From Elephas maximus indicus (taxonomy: Eukaryota; Chordata; Mammalia; Proboscidea; Elephantidae), in assembly GCF_024166365.1 (NCBI RefSeq), contig NC_064821.1, forward strand, positions 51,549,093 through 51,613,092: 64,000 nucleotides of DNA, read 5' to 3'. The translations under genes were made by a program, and so were the position numbers. Positions within the stretch are counted from its first letter, which is position 1, and each line of letters opens with the position of its first letter. The notes under the pieces were generated by a model. It had not been told where the DNA came from. It did not search any database and saw only the letters and a program-made list of their open reading frames with translations. Of this stretch, positions 11,233 through 20,067 are shown piece after piece.

Positions 11233-11612
11233 GGAGCACTTACTACGTACCTTTATCTTTTCTAAAGAAGAACAGGTGCAGGGAGGTTAAGTGCTGTGCC
11301 CAAGGTCACAGGGCTGTTTTCACTCGGCTCAAACTTAATGGTTTGAGGTGACATCTGTGTGTTCGAATTAATAATAGTTATGTCTGTGCCTCAATCTATC
11401 AAAAGGCCTGTGACCCCCCTCCAGGACTGTGGCTTCTCAGTTAGAGCAGCAGGGATACCTGGAGGGCAGGGATTGTGTCTTTGCCAGCAGACTTGCCGCT
11501 CCTGAAGTAAAGAGGTGTGTCTTCCCAAGGCCAGAGCTCTGTCCCTCCTATCAGACTGGGAAATCCCTAGGGGCAGGAGGTCTGTCTTCACCTTTAAACC
11601 TTTAGATAGAGA

Positions 11613-11745
11613 GGGCTATGGCTGCTAACCAAAACGTCAGCAGTTTGAATCCACCAGGCGCTCTTTGGAAGCTCTATGGGGCAGTTCTACTCTGTCCCAT
11701 AGGGTCGCTATAATGGCAAAGGGTTTGGTTTTTTTGGTTTTATGT
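11613..11745 (+). mobile_element. Afrotherian SINE, 5' truncated
   Basis: It begins within the tRNA-like head (GGCTGCTAACCAAAACGTCA) and runs through TCTACTCTGTCCCATAGGGT to a T-rich GGTTTGGTTTTTTTGG tail. Confidence 0.85.
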
Positions 11746-12206
11746 CTGTACACTGGGAGCTCACCAGAGCAAGCGTTGTGTCTTCTCCATTGACTGGCTG
11801 ATTTTGGGAGGTGGGGCAGGGTCTCTTCCCTCAGACTTGAAGTTTCCTGGAGCAGAAGCTGCATCCCTGTCTTCAGACAGGAGCAGGTTCCCCCTCAGAG
11901 GGGCTCAGTAAGTGGCTGAGACTAGTTTCACGCTCGCCGGCAGTCCCCATGGCAAACAAGCACCTGGTGCTCAGCGAGCCTGAGGAAGGGTAGGTGGGGA
12001 GTTGAGAGGCCACTTCGTATTGAGACGGTAACACTTTGTAGGTGCAGAGCCACCAGGAGGCAGAGAAATGCATAGGGCTAGCCCAGGACTGTCGAGGCAC
12101 AGATATGCCAGTGAGTACCCACCAGGGCGGGAGGTGCAAGGCTCACACATACCACCAGTGAGCTCATCTTCACTGTCCCCTACCCCACTGTGCTGCCTCT
12201 GCTGTA

Positions 12207-12261
12207 CACACACACACACACACGCACACGTGCACGTGCAAGCGCACACACACACACAGAA
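12207..12261. repeat. (CA)n / (CACG)n microsatellite
   Basis: Dinucleotide CA runs interrupted by CACGTGCACGTGCAAGCG in the middle; visible directly. Potentially polymorphic. Confidence 0.9.
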
Positions 12262-12376
12262 ACAGTGACTTCCTAAGTAGTCGAAACTCACGATGGGCTA
12301 ATAATCCCATTTCTTGGATAGGAAAATTAAGACTAATGGTGAGGTAAAATGGTGGGAGGGATCAGGGGCAGGGGGT

Positions 12377-12860
12377 TGTCTTAGTCATCTAGAGCTGCTA
12401 AAATAGAAATACCACAAGCGGATGGCTTTAACAAACAGAAGCTTACTCTCTCACAGTCTAGGAGGCTAGAAATCCAAATTCAGGGCACCAGCTCCAGGGG
12501 AAGGCTGTCTCTGTCGGCTCTGGGGGAAGGCGCTTGTCATCAATCTTCCCCTGGCCTAAGAGCTTCTCAGCACAGGGACCCCAGGTCCAAAGTGTGTGGT
12601 TCCCTCCTGGCTCTTTATTCTTGGTGGTAGGAGGTCCCCCTGTCTCTCTGCTTGCTTCTCTCGTTTATACCTCAAAAGAGATTGACTCAAAATACAACCC
12701 AATCTTGTAGATTGAGACCTGCCTCATTAACATCGTAGAGGTAGGATTGATTAAAAAAAAAAGGAAAATCACATCAGATGACAAAATGATGGGATGGTCC
12801 ATCGCAAAATACTGGGAATCACGGCCTAGCCATTTGGGGGACACAGTTCAATCCACAACA
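12377..12860 (-). mobile_element. Solo MaLR-type LTR with intact target duplication
   Basis: On the plus strand it starts TGTCTTAGTCATCTAGAGCT and ends AATCCACAACA. It is flanked by identical 5-bp direct repeats GGGGT (12372-12376 and 12861-12865), the duplication length expected of ERVL-MaLR elements. The 484-bp LTR lies in DRAXIN intron 1, antisense to the gene. Confidence 0.9.
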
Positions 12861-13324
12861 GGGGTAGAGGGACAGTCTCATCCCAAATAGCCTTGGGAAG
12901 AACCCAGGAAGAATTTAGAATCCGCCTTCGGCTTTTCCCACTCTCATCTAGGATGTAACTATTTTAATGGAATGCATAATTACCCATTTTCCAGCCCTAT
13001 GGGAGTCAGCCCCACCAAATAAGACAAGGAGCTGCCCCCAGGGGCCAGGAGTGCTAAGTTCCCCCAATAGGAGTTGAAGGTTTGCGGAGCTGGCTTCAGG
13101 GCAGCCCCACTGTTCTCTGAGCAGATTGAGGATCTGGGACAGCCATCTGCATTCTCCACTTGCAGCCATTCTAGGAAGAGTCCTTGGTTTGATGAGGGGC
13201 CTAGTGAGAAGAATTGGGCCTTGTCAAGCGCAAGTTAAAGCATCCCTAAAATCTTCACGTCAGCCTGGAAACTTCAAATCAGAGGCCATGTCTGCATCTA
13301 ACGAAATAAGTCCTAGTTCTGCTA

Positions 13325-13888
13325 TTCATAGGGTTTTCACTCGCTGATTTCATTTCACAAGGAGATCACCAGGTCCTTCTTCTTAGTGGGTGACCTTACT
13401 CATATTTGAAACACCAGTGACATAAATTCCAGCATCACAGCAACATGCAAGCTACCACACTACAGCAAACTGACAGACAAGTGGTGGACAAGGAATAAGG
13501 AAGCCTGAATAAGAATTGATGCCTTTTAATTATGGCGTTGGTGAAGAATATTGAATATACCATGGTGGCCAGAAGACAAACAAATCTGTCCTGGAAGGAG
13601 TACAGCCAAAATTATCCTTAAAAGCAAGGATGGCAAGACTTTGTCTCACTTATTTTGGAAATGTTATCAGGAGGGACCAGTCCCTGCAGAAGGACATCAT
13701 GCTTGGTAAAGTAGAGAGTCAGAGAAAAAGAGGAAGAACCTCAACGAGATGGATTGACACAGTGGCTGCAATAATGGGCTCAAACATAACAATTGTGAGA
13801 ACGGTGCAGGACAGGGCAGTGTTTTGTTCTGTTGTACATGGGGTCGCTATGAGTCAGAGCCGGCTTGATGGCACCTAACAACAATACT
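13325..13888 (+). mobile_element. RTE LINE 3' end joined to an RTE-derived non-autonomous repeat
   Basis: Positions 13505-13888 encode, on the plus strand, a diverged RTE reverse-transcriptase C-terminus (LCLTYFGNVIRRDQSLQKDI, then GKVESQRKRGR, then [15 protein letters not shown] before a stop). The ORF ends in the very bases that form the SINE tail. Positions 13325-13500 read in the opposite sense and match the non-autonomous RTE-like repeat also found at 23295-23860. Many codons are broken; no function is expected. Confidence 0.8.
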
Positions 13889-14107
13889 TCTGAGTGCCAA
13901 CTGGCTCTGGGGATACCACCCTTGGCCCACCCCAGGGCTCCCAGGCTGGGGTGTGCTGGGCTGAGGGGAAATGAAAGTTCTTTTTTTGTTAAGGTATTTA
14001 ATCCCTTGTTTTTTTTTTTTTTCCTATGTGGTGCAGAAATGTCCATTGAAAATTTTTGAGCAGGCAAGCAAGTGATTAGATTTGTTCTTCTGACTAAAAG
14101 TGGAGAA

Positions 14108-14180
14108 TATTAAAAAACCAAACCCGTTGCTATCTCATGGCAACTGCATGTGTTACAGAGTCGGCTGCTAACCAAAAGTT
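14108..14180. mobile_element. SINE remnants
   Basis: AAAAAACCAAACCCGTTGCT (minus tail) abuts TCGGCTGCTAACCAAAAGTT (plus head) about 60 bases later, with the centre lost. It looks like two truncated copies or a rearranged one. Confidence 0.6.
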
Positions 14181-15649
14181 GGGTCTGGCTCACAGCCTGG
14201 ACCAGCATCCTAAGCCTTGGACTCCATCAGAACATCACAGCTAGCCCAGCCCAGCCCCTCCCAGTCGGCCCTTCCCCCTCCCTGCACTCTCCCCTGCCCC
14301 CTCCCAACCCACTCTGCAAGGTGGGACGTTGCCCTACAGCTGTCCTGAGATGACCCTGCTCCACCATTGTCTCAGGAGGGTAGGGCAGGAGCCCCCTTCG
14401 TCTCCTGGCCCCTAAATAGCACACCCTGAATGGAAGCAGGAGCTCAGAAATCAAAGCAGACTCCAGGCTTGATTAATCGCCTTCCTTTGTGTATGATGCT
14501 GTTCCCAGAGCCTCCTGGGTGGAGACAGCTTGGCGCAGAGTTCCAGCTCTCACCATGGGATGGGGGTAGGAGGGGGCATGAGATAAGCCCCTTTCCCTTC
14601 CCCTCCATGTTTTCCTTTCCCAGCTGCCCTGTCTGGTCCCCCTCCTGGGACCTGAGTGCACTCAAGGGTGAAGATGGTGGGGAGGCAGGTGACCTTGATG
14701 AAACTGGGTACAGGCGATGAGGACGAGGACTACGTCCCATGTGCACAGGGTACAGGGAGAAGCCAGTCTTGAGTTGGCTTTGCCACTCCCTTGCCATGTG
14801 CTTTCCAATGTGTGGCTTACCCTCCCAGAGCCTCAGTTTCCTCATTTTAAAAACCTGGAGAACTCTACCTGCAGGGCAAGATGAAATAAGGCATGCAGCA
14901 CAGAAGACGCCTGGGGCTTAAGAGCTGCTTGGCGAGTGGCAGCTCCTATGATTATCATTGCTTCTGTCATTTTGTTTGGAACCATCCACCGTGAGCCCTC
15001 AGTAGTGAGAGGGCTGTGTCTGGGCTGTGGACAGTCCTTATGTCCCTCGACACCTCTTGTCCAGGGCAACCCCAGGCAGTTGACGATCCCCAATCTAGGG
15101 AGGAGAGACCAGAAGAGGAGGCTTTGTGAGCAAGACACAGATAGAAATTTCTAGAGTTGATGGGGGTAGAGGTGGGGGGGCACCTGCTTCCCCTTTTTGC
15201 CTGGATCCTTGGTGCTTTGGGGTACAGCCTCTGCTGGCTTCCAGAGTGACAGGATGGAGTGGAATCCGTCATTGTGTGGATCCTTGGCACAACTTCGGTA
15301 GCAGCCACGTTTCTCGAGTGGCTCTCTGCCAGGCTGGCATCTCAGCTGCTGGGCTGTGCCAGGATCAGTATACAAATCCTGTGGGCTTGGAGAGGGGATG
15401 CTTGCTGTCTTCAGAGAGCCCCTTTGCCCACCTACAGGGCAAAGGGATGCCAGGATCTGAGACTTTAGGACTTCCCCAGCTCTCACTCCATGACACACAT
15501 GCATGCAGGCATACACACACACATGCATACACACGCAGGGGATCTATTTATAATCTGCTGCTTAGGTGTAAATTTAATTGTGCTTAATCCACTTCCATTC
15601 CAATTTATAGTTCTCAGTACCTATTATCTGCAGGATCCTGTAGATGCTA
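14181..15649. other. DRAXIN intron 1, mostly non-repetitive
   Basis: No gene is recognised. A MIR-like tail lies at about 14770-14900 (CCTCAGTTTCCTCATTTTAA). A (CA)n patch lies at 15495-15536. The segment 15541-15640 is AT-rich and dense in transcription-factor-like motifs; it is described in the findings. Confidence 0.5.
15541..15640. promoter_or_regulatory. Candidate intronic enhancer patch
   Basis: Non-repetitive AT-rich sequence packs several developmental motifs: a perfect MEF2 match CTATTTATAA (15544-15553), T-box-like AGGTGTAA (15564-15571), homeodomain TTTAATTG (15573-15580), OTX/PITX-type TTAATCC (15584-15590) and TEAD-type CATTCCA (15596-15602). This is motif reading only; no conservation data were available. 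It lies in intron 1 about 4 kb before exon 2. Confidence 0.3.
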
Positions 15650-15866
15650 CCTGTGGTTGATGCAAAAGGTTAGTGCACTCGGCTGCTTACTGAAAGGTTG
15701 GAGGTTTGAGTCTACCCAGAGGGACCTTGGAAGAAAGACCTGGAGATCTACTTCCGAAAAATCAGCCATGGACAATCCTGTGGAGCACAGTGCTTCTCTG
15801 ACACAATGGGATCACCATAAGCTGAAATCAAATCAACTCAACAGCAACTGGCCAACTGGTAGATAC
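15650..15866 (+). mobile_element. Afrotherian SINE, older subfamily
   Basis: TCGGCTGCTTACTGAAAGGT, then AGAAAGACCTGGAGATCTAC, then a diverged tail AATCAACTCAACAGCAACTG. Confidence 0.8.
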
Positions 15867-18431
15867 TTGAGGAGCAGAGGGAAAACTGGGGCAGAGCTGC
15901 CTGTCTAGTCGGGGGAAGGCTGAGAGCCCCAGCACAAAATGACACATGAGGTCTCAAGAGCAGGCACAGCCATGAGGGAGTCTGGAGTAGGGGAACACTT
16001 CTAGCTGGTAAACCAGAAAAGATTCCTGGAGGAGGGAAAATTGGAGCGGGCCCCGAAGGACCGGCAGGATTTGGACAGATAGTGAGGGGAGTGGGGAGAA
16101 GAGGGGGTTCCAGGCAGGGGAACCACCTAAGCACAAACAGAGATGAGAAAGGTGAGATGTGTTTGGGGCCCAAGGGACAGTCTCCTTTGGCTGTGAAGGG
16201 GAGATAGTAGATGTTAGCACTGCAAAGGCAGGTTGGGGCCACACTGTACAAGGTCTTGAGTGCCAAAGTGAGGAGTCTATGGTTAAATGGAAAGGTAATA
16301 GGGAGCCATGGATAGTTTGGATCAGGCAACGGTCTGGGCTTGTTCTGAGGACAGGATGATGCTAATGAAGTCTGGGGAGAGGGATGGCACTTGTATGGGT
16401 GTACGTCAAAAACCCCCTCTTCCTCTGCCCCAGGCTGGCAGCAACCTTGATTTATGGAGCATGAAGGGTGGGATGGAACAAAGATGGCATGGAAGCTGGG
16501 GTTCTGGGTATGATGAAGAGACCCATGGCTGAAGAGGAGCTTGGCAACAGGACATAGGCAAGAGGGGGAAGATGCCATGATGGAGTGGGGTCATGATACA
16601 GGGGGTGTTGGAACTGGGGGTATGAGATTGGCTTTGTCTTGTGTCTCTGGAGGGGAGGAGCTGGCCTCTGAGACCAGCATTTACTGTTCAGGGACCTGTG
16701 AGCTGCCTGTACTTGCCTGTCTGCCAAGCCTCATCTGGTTCCCTGCCTTGCTCCTCTCTACCTCCAGGATGGGGCTGGTGGGGGGAGGATTCCATTCATT
16801 GGGCAACAACCAGCAGGTTCCCTGTTGATGGTGTGTTCTGAGGGCTTCAATGTCCCAGCAGGAAAGAGGAGCACTGTGGGCGGTAGACAGCATCCAACGC
16901 AGACTCCAGCCTCTCTCCATCTCAGAGAGAGCAGAGGGCACAGTCTGGCCCCTCTCAGGCTACATACCAGCCCAGAGAGGTGCTCAGCTCCACTGCAGGC
17001 CTTGCAACTGGGTTTGTGTCCTCCCTCTGAGCCCAACAATGCTTGACTGACAGGCCTTCAAAATGGGCCCTCCTCCCACGGGGCTGCTTCAGGAATCAGG
17101 AGCTCAGGCCCAGCTGTGTTTAGCTTCAGCCTTTGGAGCCCTCATTATGGAGATGCCTGAGGGAGGCTGATGGGCAGGAGCCTCTTGTTGCTGGTGAGGT
17201 GGGAGTGTGCATTTATAGTCTGAGGACTGAGGAATGGGAGTGTGTGTGAGGGGGAGCAGGGGGGTGTCACAACAAGCCCATCCCAGTGTTCCCCACTCCC
17301 TGTCAAGGCTTACCCAGGAAACACAGGAGGCTCCCATAATACTGCAAGACGCTAAGTAGTGGGCGGAACTCGTTCTCAGGCCAGGCTCTAGGGGTGGGCC
17401 ATGGGGGCCAGGACCCAGGCCTCTGAAGGAACAGAACACACCAGGCTGGGTGACAGGACAGCAGGATAATGGCAGTTCTCAGAGGCTCCTCCCCAGACCA
17501 GGTGAGGCTGGGGGGCTGGGGAACCCGAAAGATGTGTTTTCCTCCCTTCAGCACCTCCCCACCCCTCTCAGAGTGGTCAGCCTGGTCAGGGATGGGTCGA
17601 GGCCCACCCACCTGTCCCCCTTGCCCAGTCCCGAAATGCTGCTGTGTGTTGTGGATTGGGCCAGAGGGCCCCACACCAAGGCTCCTCCTCAGGTGCATAG
17701 CCAGGCAGGCTGCAGGAGCTGAGAGCATGGAGGGGACAATGCCGGGAATCTTTCCCAGACGCTAACCCAGCCTCGGCGCTGGGCAGTTATATGGCCACAA
17801 ATCACAAAGAAACAGTTGTCTAAGCACCTTTGCCAGCCTAATGGACTATGAGGGAGACCCGGGGGCCATAAAAATTCAATCAGCCTGGCTAACCTGGTGC
17901 CAAACCTGTCTGGGTACAGTGACGCTGGTGGAGTGGAGACAGGTGAGGGCCGTGGGCGGGTGGGTGGTTTCCAGAGTTTGACAGACACCCCCTCTGTCTC
18001 CCCAGGTTTAGAGGTCCTCTGGGCCACTCAGCGGTCAGCTTCTTCCTCCAGTGTGGGGACAGAGCAGTGGGTCCCTTAGGAAGCCCCACTTCTTTGTGTG
18101 GGCAATGGGGGGCTGTCCTGAGGGTAGGTCAAGGTCAGCTCACCCCACACTGCAGGAGTCAGAATCAAGATCCTCAGCCCCACCAGACTGTGCTGTGTCA
18201 GGCCCCACCCTCTCCCTGCTTGTACCTGGAAAGAGGGAGGGAGGGAGGGAAGAAGGAACCATACTGACTTAGAGGAAGTGACCTCAGAGCCCATCATGAG
18301 GAGGAGAAAAGGAGAAAGGACAGAGCTGTGCTCAAAAGCACAGGCTTCTGAGTTACATAGATGTCACTCATGTGTGGCTTAACCTTTCTGAGCCTTAATT
18401 TCTCTTCAGAAAAACTGGGATCCTAATAGGA
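15867..18431. other. DRAXIN intron 1, middle part
   Basis: About 16010-16330 is an ancient interspersed repeat of uncertain class (TGAGGGGAGTGGGGAG...CAAGGTCTTGAGTGCC...AGGGAGCCATGG pattern); a relative lies at 31725-32030. The patch 17785-17900 is non-repetitive and contains ATCACAAAG (SOX/TCF-like), AACAGTTG (MYB/E-box-like) and GCCATAAAA (HOX/CDX-like). A (GGGA)n stretch lies at 18234-18252. A MIR lies at about 18330-18430. Open frames, including a 246-codon one on the minus strand (15838-16578), have no recognisable domain and are considered chance. Confidence 0.4.
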
Positions 18432-19050
18432 TCCTGAGCCCTGGTGACCCAGTGGTTCAGAGCTTGGCTGCTAACCAAAAGGTTGGCAGTTTGAATCCAC
18501 CAGCTGCTCTTTGGAAACCCGATGGGGTAGTTCTACTCTGTCCTATAGGTTTGCTATAGGGTTGTTTTGATGTGCTGGCAACAATTTTTTTTTTTTTAAA
18601 TAGGACCCACTTCAGAGAGCTGTTACAAGGACTAACCCATTGCTGTCAAGTTGATTCTGACTCATACACATAATAGGGCAGGGAAGTAGTACCCCATGGG
18701 GTTTCCAAGGCTGCAATCTTCACGGAAGACATCTGTCACATCTCCCACAGAGCGGCTGGTAGGATCAAACCACCGACCTTTCCACTAACATCTGAGAGCT
18801 TAACCAGTGTGCCACCAGCGCTCCTTTCCATAAAGTTTACAGCCTTGGAATCCCTATGGGGCAGTTCTTCTCTGTCCTGTAGGGTCACTATGAGTTGGAA
18901 GTGACTCGATGACCAGTTTTTTTTTTGTTTGCAATTTTTACAGAAGCAGACTGCCACATCTTTCTCCCGCCAGGCGGCTGGTGGGTTCAAACCGCTGTTC
19001 TTTCAGTTAGCAGCTGAGTGCTTAACCACTTCGCCACCAGGGCTCCTGTT
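18432..19050. mobile_element. Cluster of four SINE pieces
   Basis: 18432-18600 is a plus copy (GAGCCCTGGTGACCCAGTGG head, T13 tail). 18625-18831 is a minus long-variant copy ending GCCACCAGCGCTCC. 18832-18925 is the 3' half of a plus copy (ACAGCCTTGGAATCCCTATG to a T-run). 18926-19050 is the head half of a minus long-variant copy (TTTCTCCCGCCAGGCGGC to GCCACCAGGGCTCC). The last two could be the remains of one event that inverted part of the element. Confidence 0.8.
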
Positions 19051-19296
19051 GAAAGGACTAAGTGACATAAATCCACATAAGGGACTACCATGTTCCTGGA
19101 ATACCGCATGTGCTCAAAGCTGTTTTCCATTTGTTTGAGTTTAGGCTTTCAGTCAAGGCCCTGGACCCAGAGGGGTGTTTCCGAGCCCCTCCAGGCTGGG
19201 CCCTGCTCCAGGGGACTTGACAAAGGATATAGATTTATTATGTAGAGAAAAGACTTCTAGATTAACCTGGAACCTGGATGTTGCTTAAACTACTTA

Positions 19297-19533
19297 AAGC
19301 AGGGTTTCTCAACCACAGCACTGTTGACCTTCTGGGCCATAAGATTCTTTGTTGAGGGCTGTCCTGTTCATTGTAGGGTGTTTAGCAACATCCCTGGCCT
19401 CGACCCACTAGACACCAGTATCATGTCATAACTGTGGCATCACAGTTGTGACAACCAAAAATATCTCCAGGCATTGCCAAATGTCCCCTGGGGGCAAATT
19501 CCTCTCCCTCCGTCCCTGTTGAGAAGCACTGTA
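19297..19533 (-). mobile_element. MER20-like hAT-Charlie DNA transposon
   Basis: The termini are a CAGGGTTTCTCAACC / GTTGAGAAGCACTG inverted pair. The body, read on the minus strand, gives the MER20-type GGGGACATTTGGCAATGCCT followed by TTTTTGGTTGTCACAACTG. It ends about 75 bases before DRAXIN exon 2. MER20 is a placental-mammal element known as a source of regulatory sites. Confidence 0.8.
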
Positions 19534-19606
19534 GTGGAAGGGACTTGAGGGCAGGGAGAAGGAGGAAAGCTGTGGAGCTGCCCTCATGGTGCTGCTCTTC
19601 TTGCAG

Positions 19607-20067
19607 GAAGGAGGCCATGGCCGGGCCCCCCACCCATGCTGCCCCTGTGCTGCTCCTGGCCCTCCTGCTGCTCCTGGAGCTGAACCCCACAGGCTCACTG
19701 GCACCTGGAACTCCCGCCCGGAACCTCCCTGAGAATCACATCGACCTCCCACGTCCAGCACTCTGGACACCTCAGGCCGGCCACCACCGCCGGCGGGGCC
19801 TGGGCAAGAAGGCGCGGGGCCCAGGCATGCCCGGCCGGGCCCAGGATGGTGCTGTGGTCACCACTACCAGGCAGGCCTCCAGGCTGCCTGGGGTAGGGGG
19901 CCTGCTGCCTGGGCAGAGTCCTGCAGGCCTGCTTCGGGACAAGGACCTGTTCCTGGGGCTGGCCCCGCCCTACCCAGAAAAGGAGAACCGGTCCCCAGGG
20001 TTGGAGAGGGCGAAGAAACACGACAGGGAGCACAAAAGACGCAGGGACAGGTTGAAGCTACACCGAG
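19607..20067 (+). CDS. DRAXIN: DRAXIN exon 2 (first coding exon)
   Basis: Acceptor CTTCTTGCAG ends at 19606. The ATG at 19617 has a strong Kozak context (GAGGCCATGG; purine at -3, G at +4). It is the only ATG in this frame before the conserved draxin N-terminus, which decides the start. The exon codes residues 1-150 plus one base: signal peptide ([11 protein letters not shown] core), then the conserved block [10 protein letters not shown] near residues 36-45, then the basic [11 protein letters not shown] end. The donor is CACCGAG then GTATTG (GT at 20068). The open frame runs on through the donor for about 86 codons, to 20327. Confidence 0.95.

Noticed and set aside
15838-16578. 246-codon minus-strand open frame
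   Set aside because: It covers an ancient repeat and unique intron sequence. The composition is Pro/Ser/Leu low complexity, with no domain, promoter or splice support.
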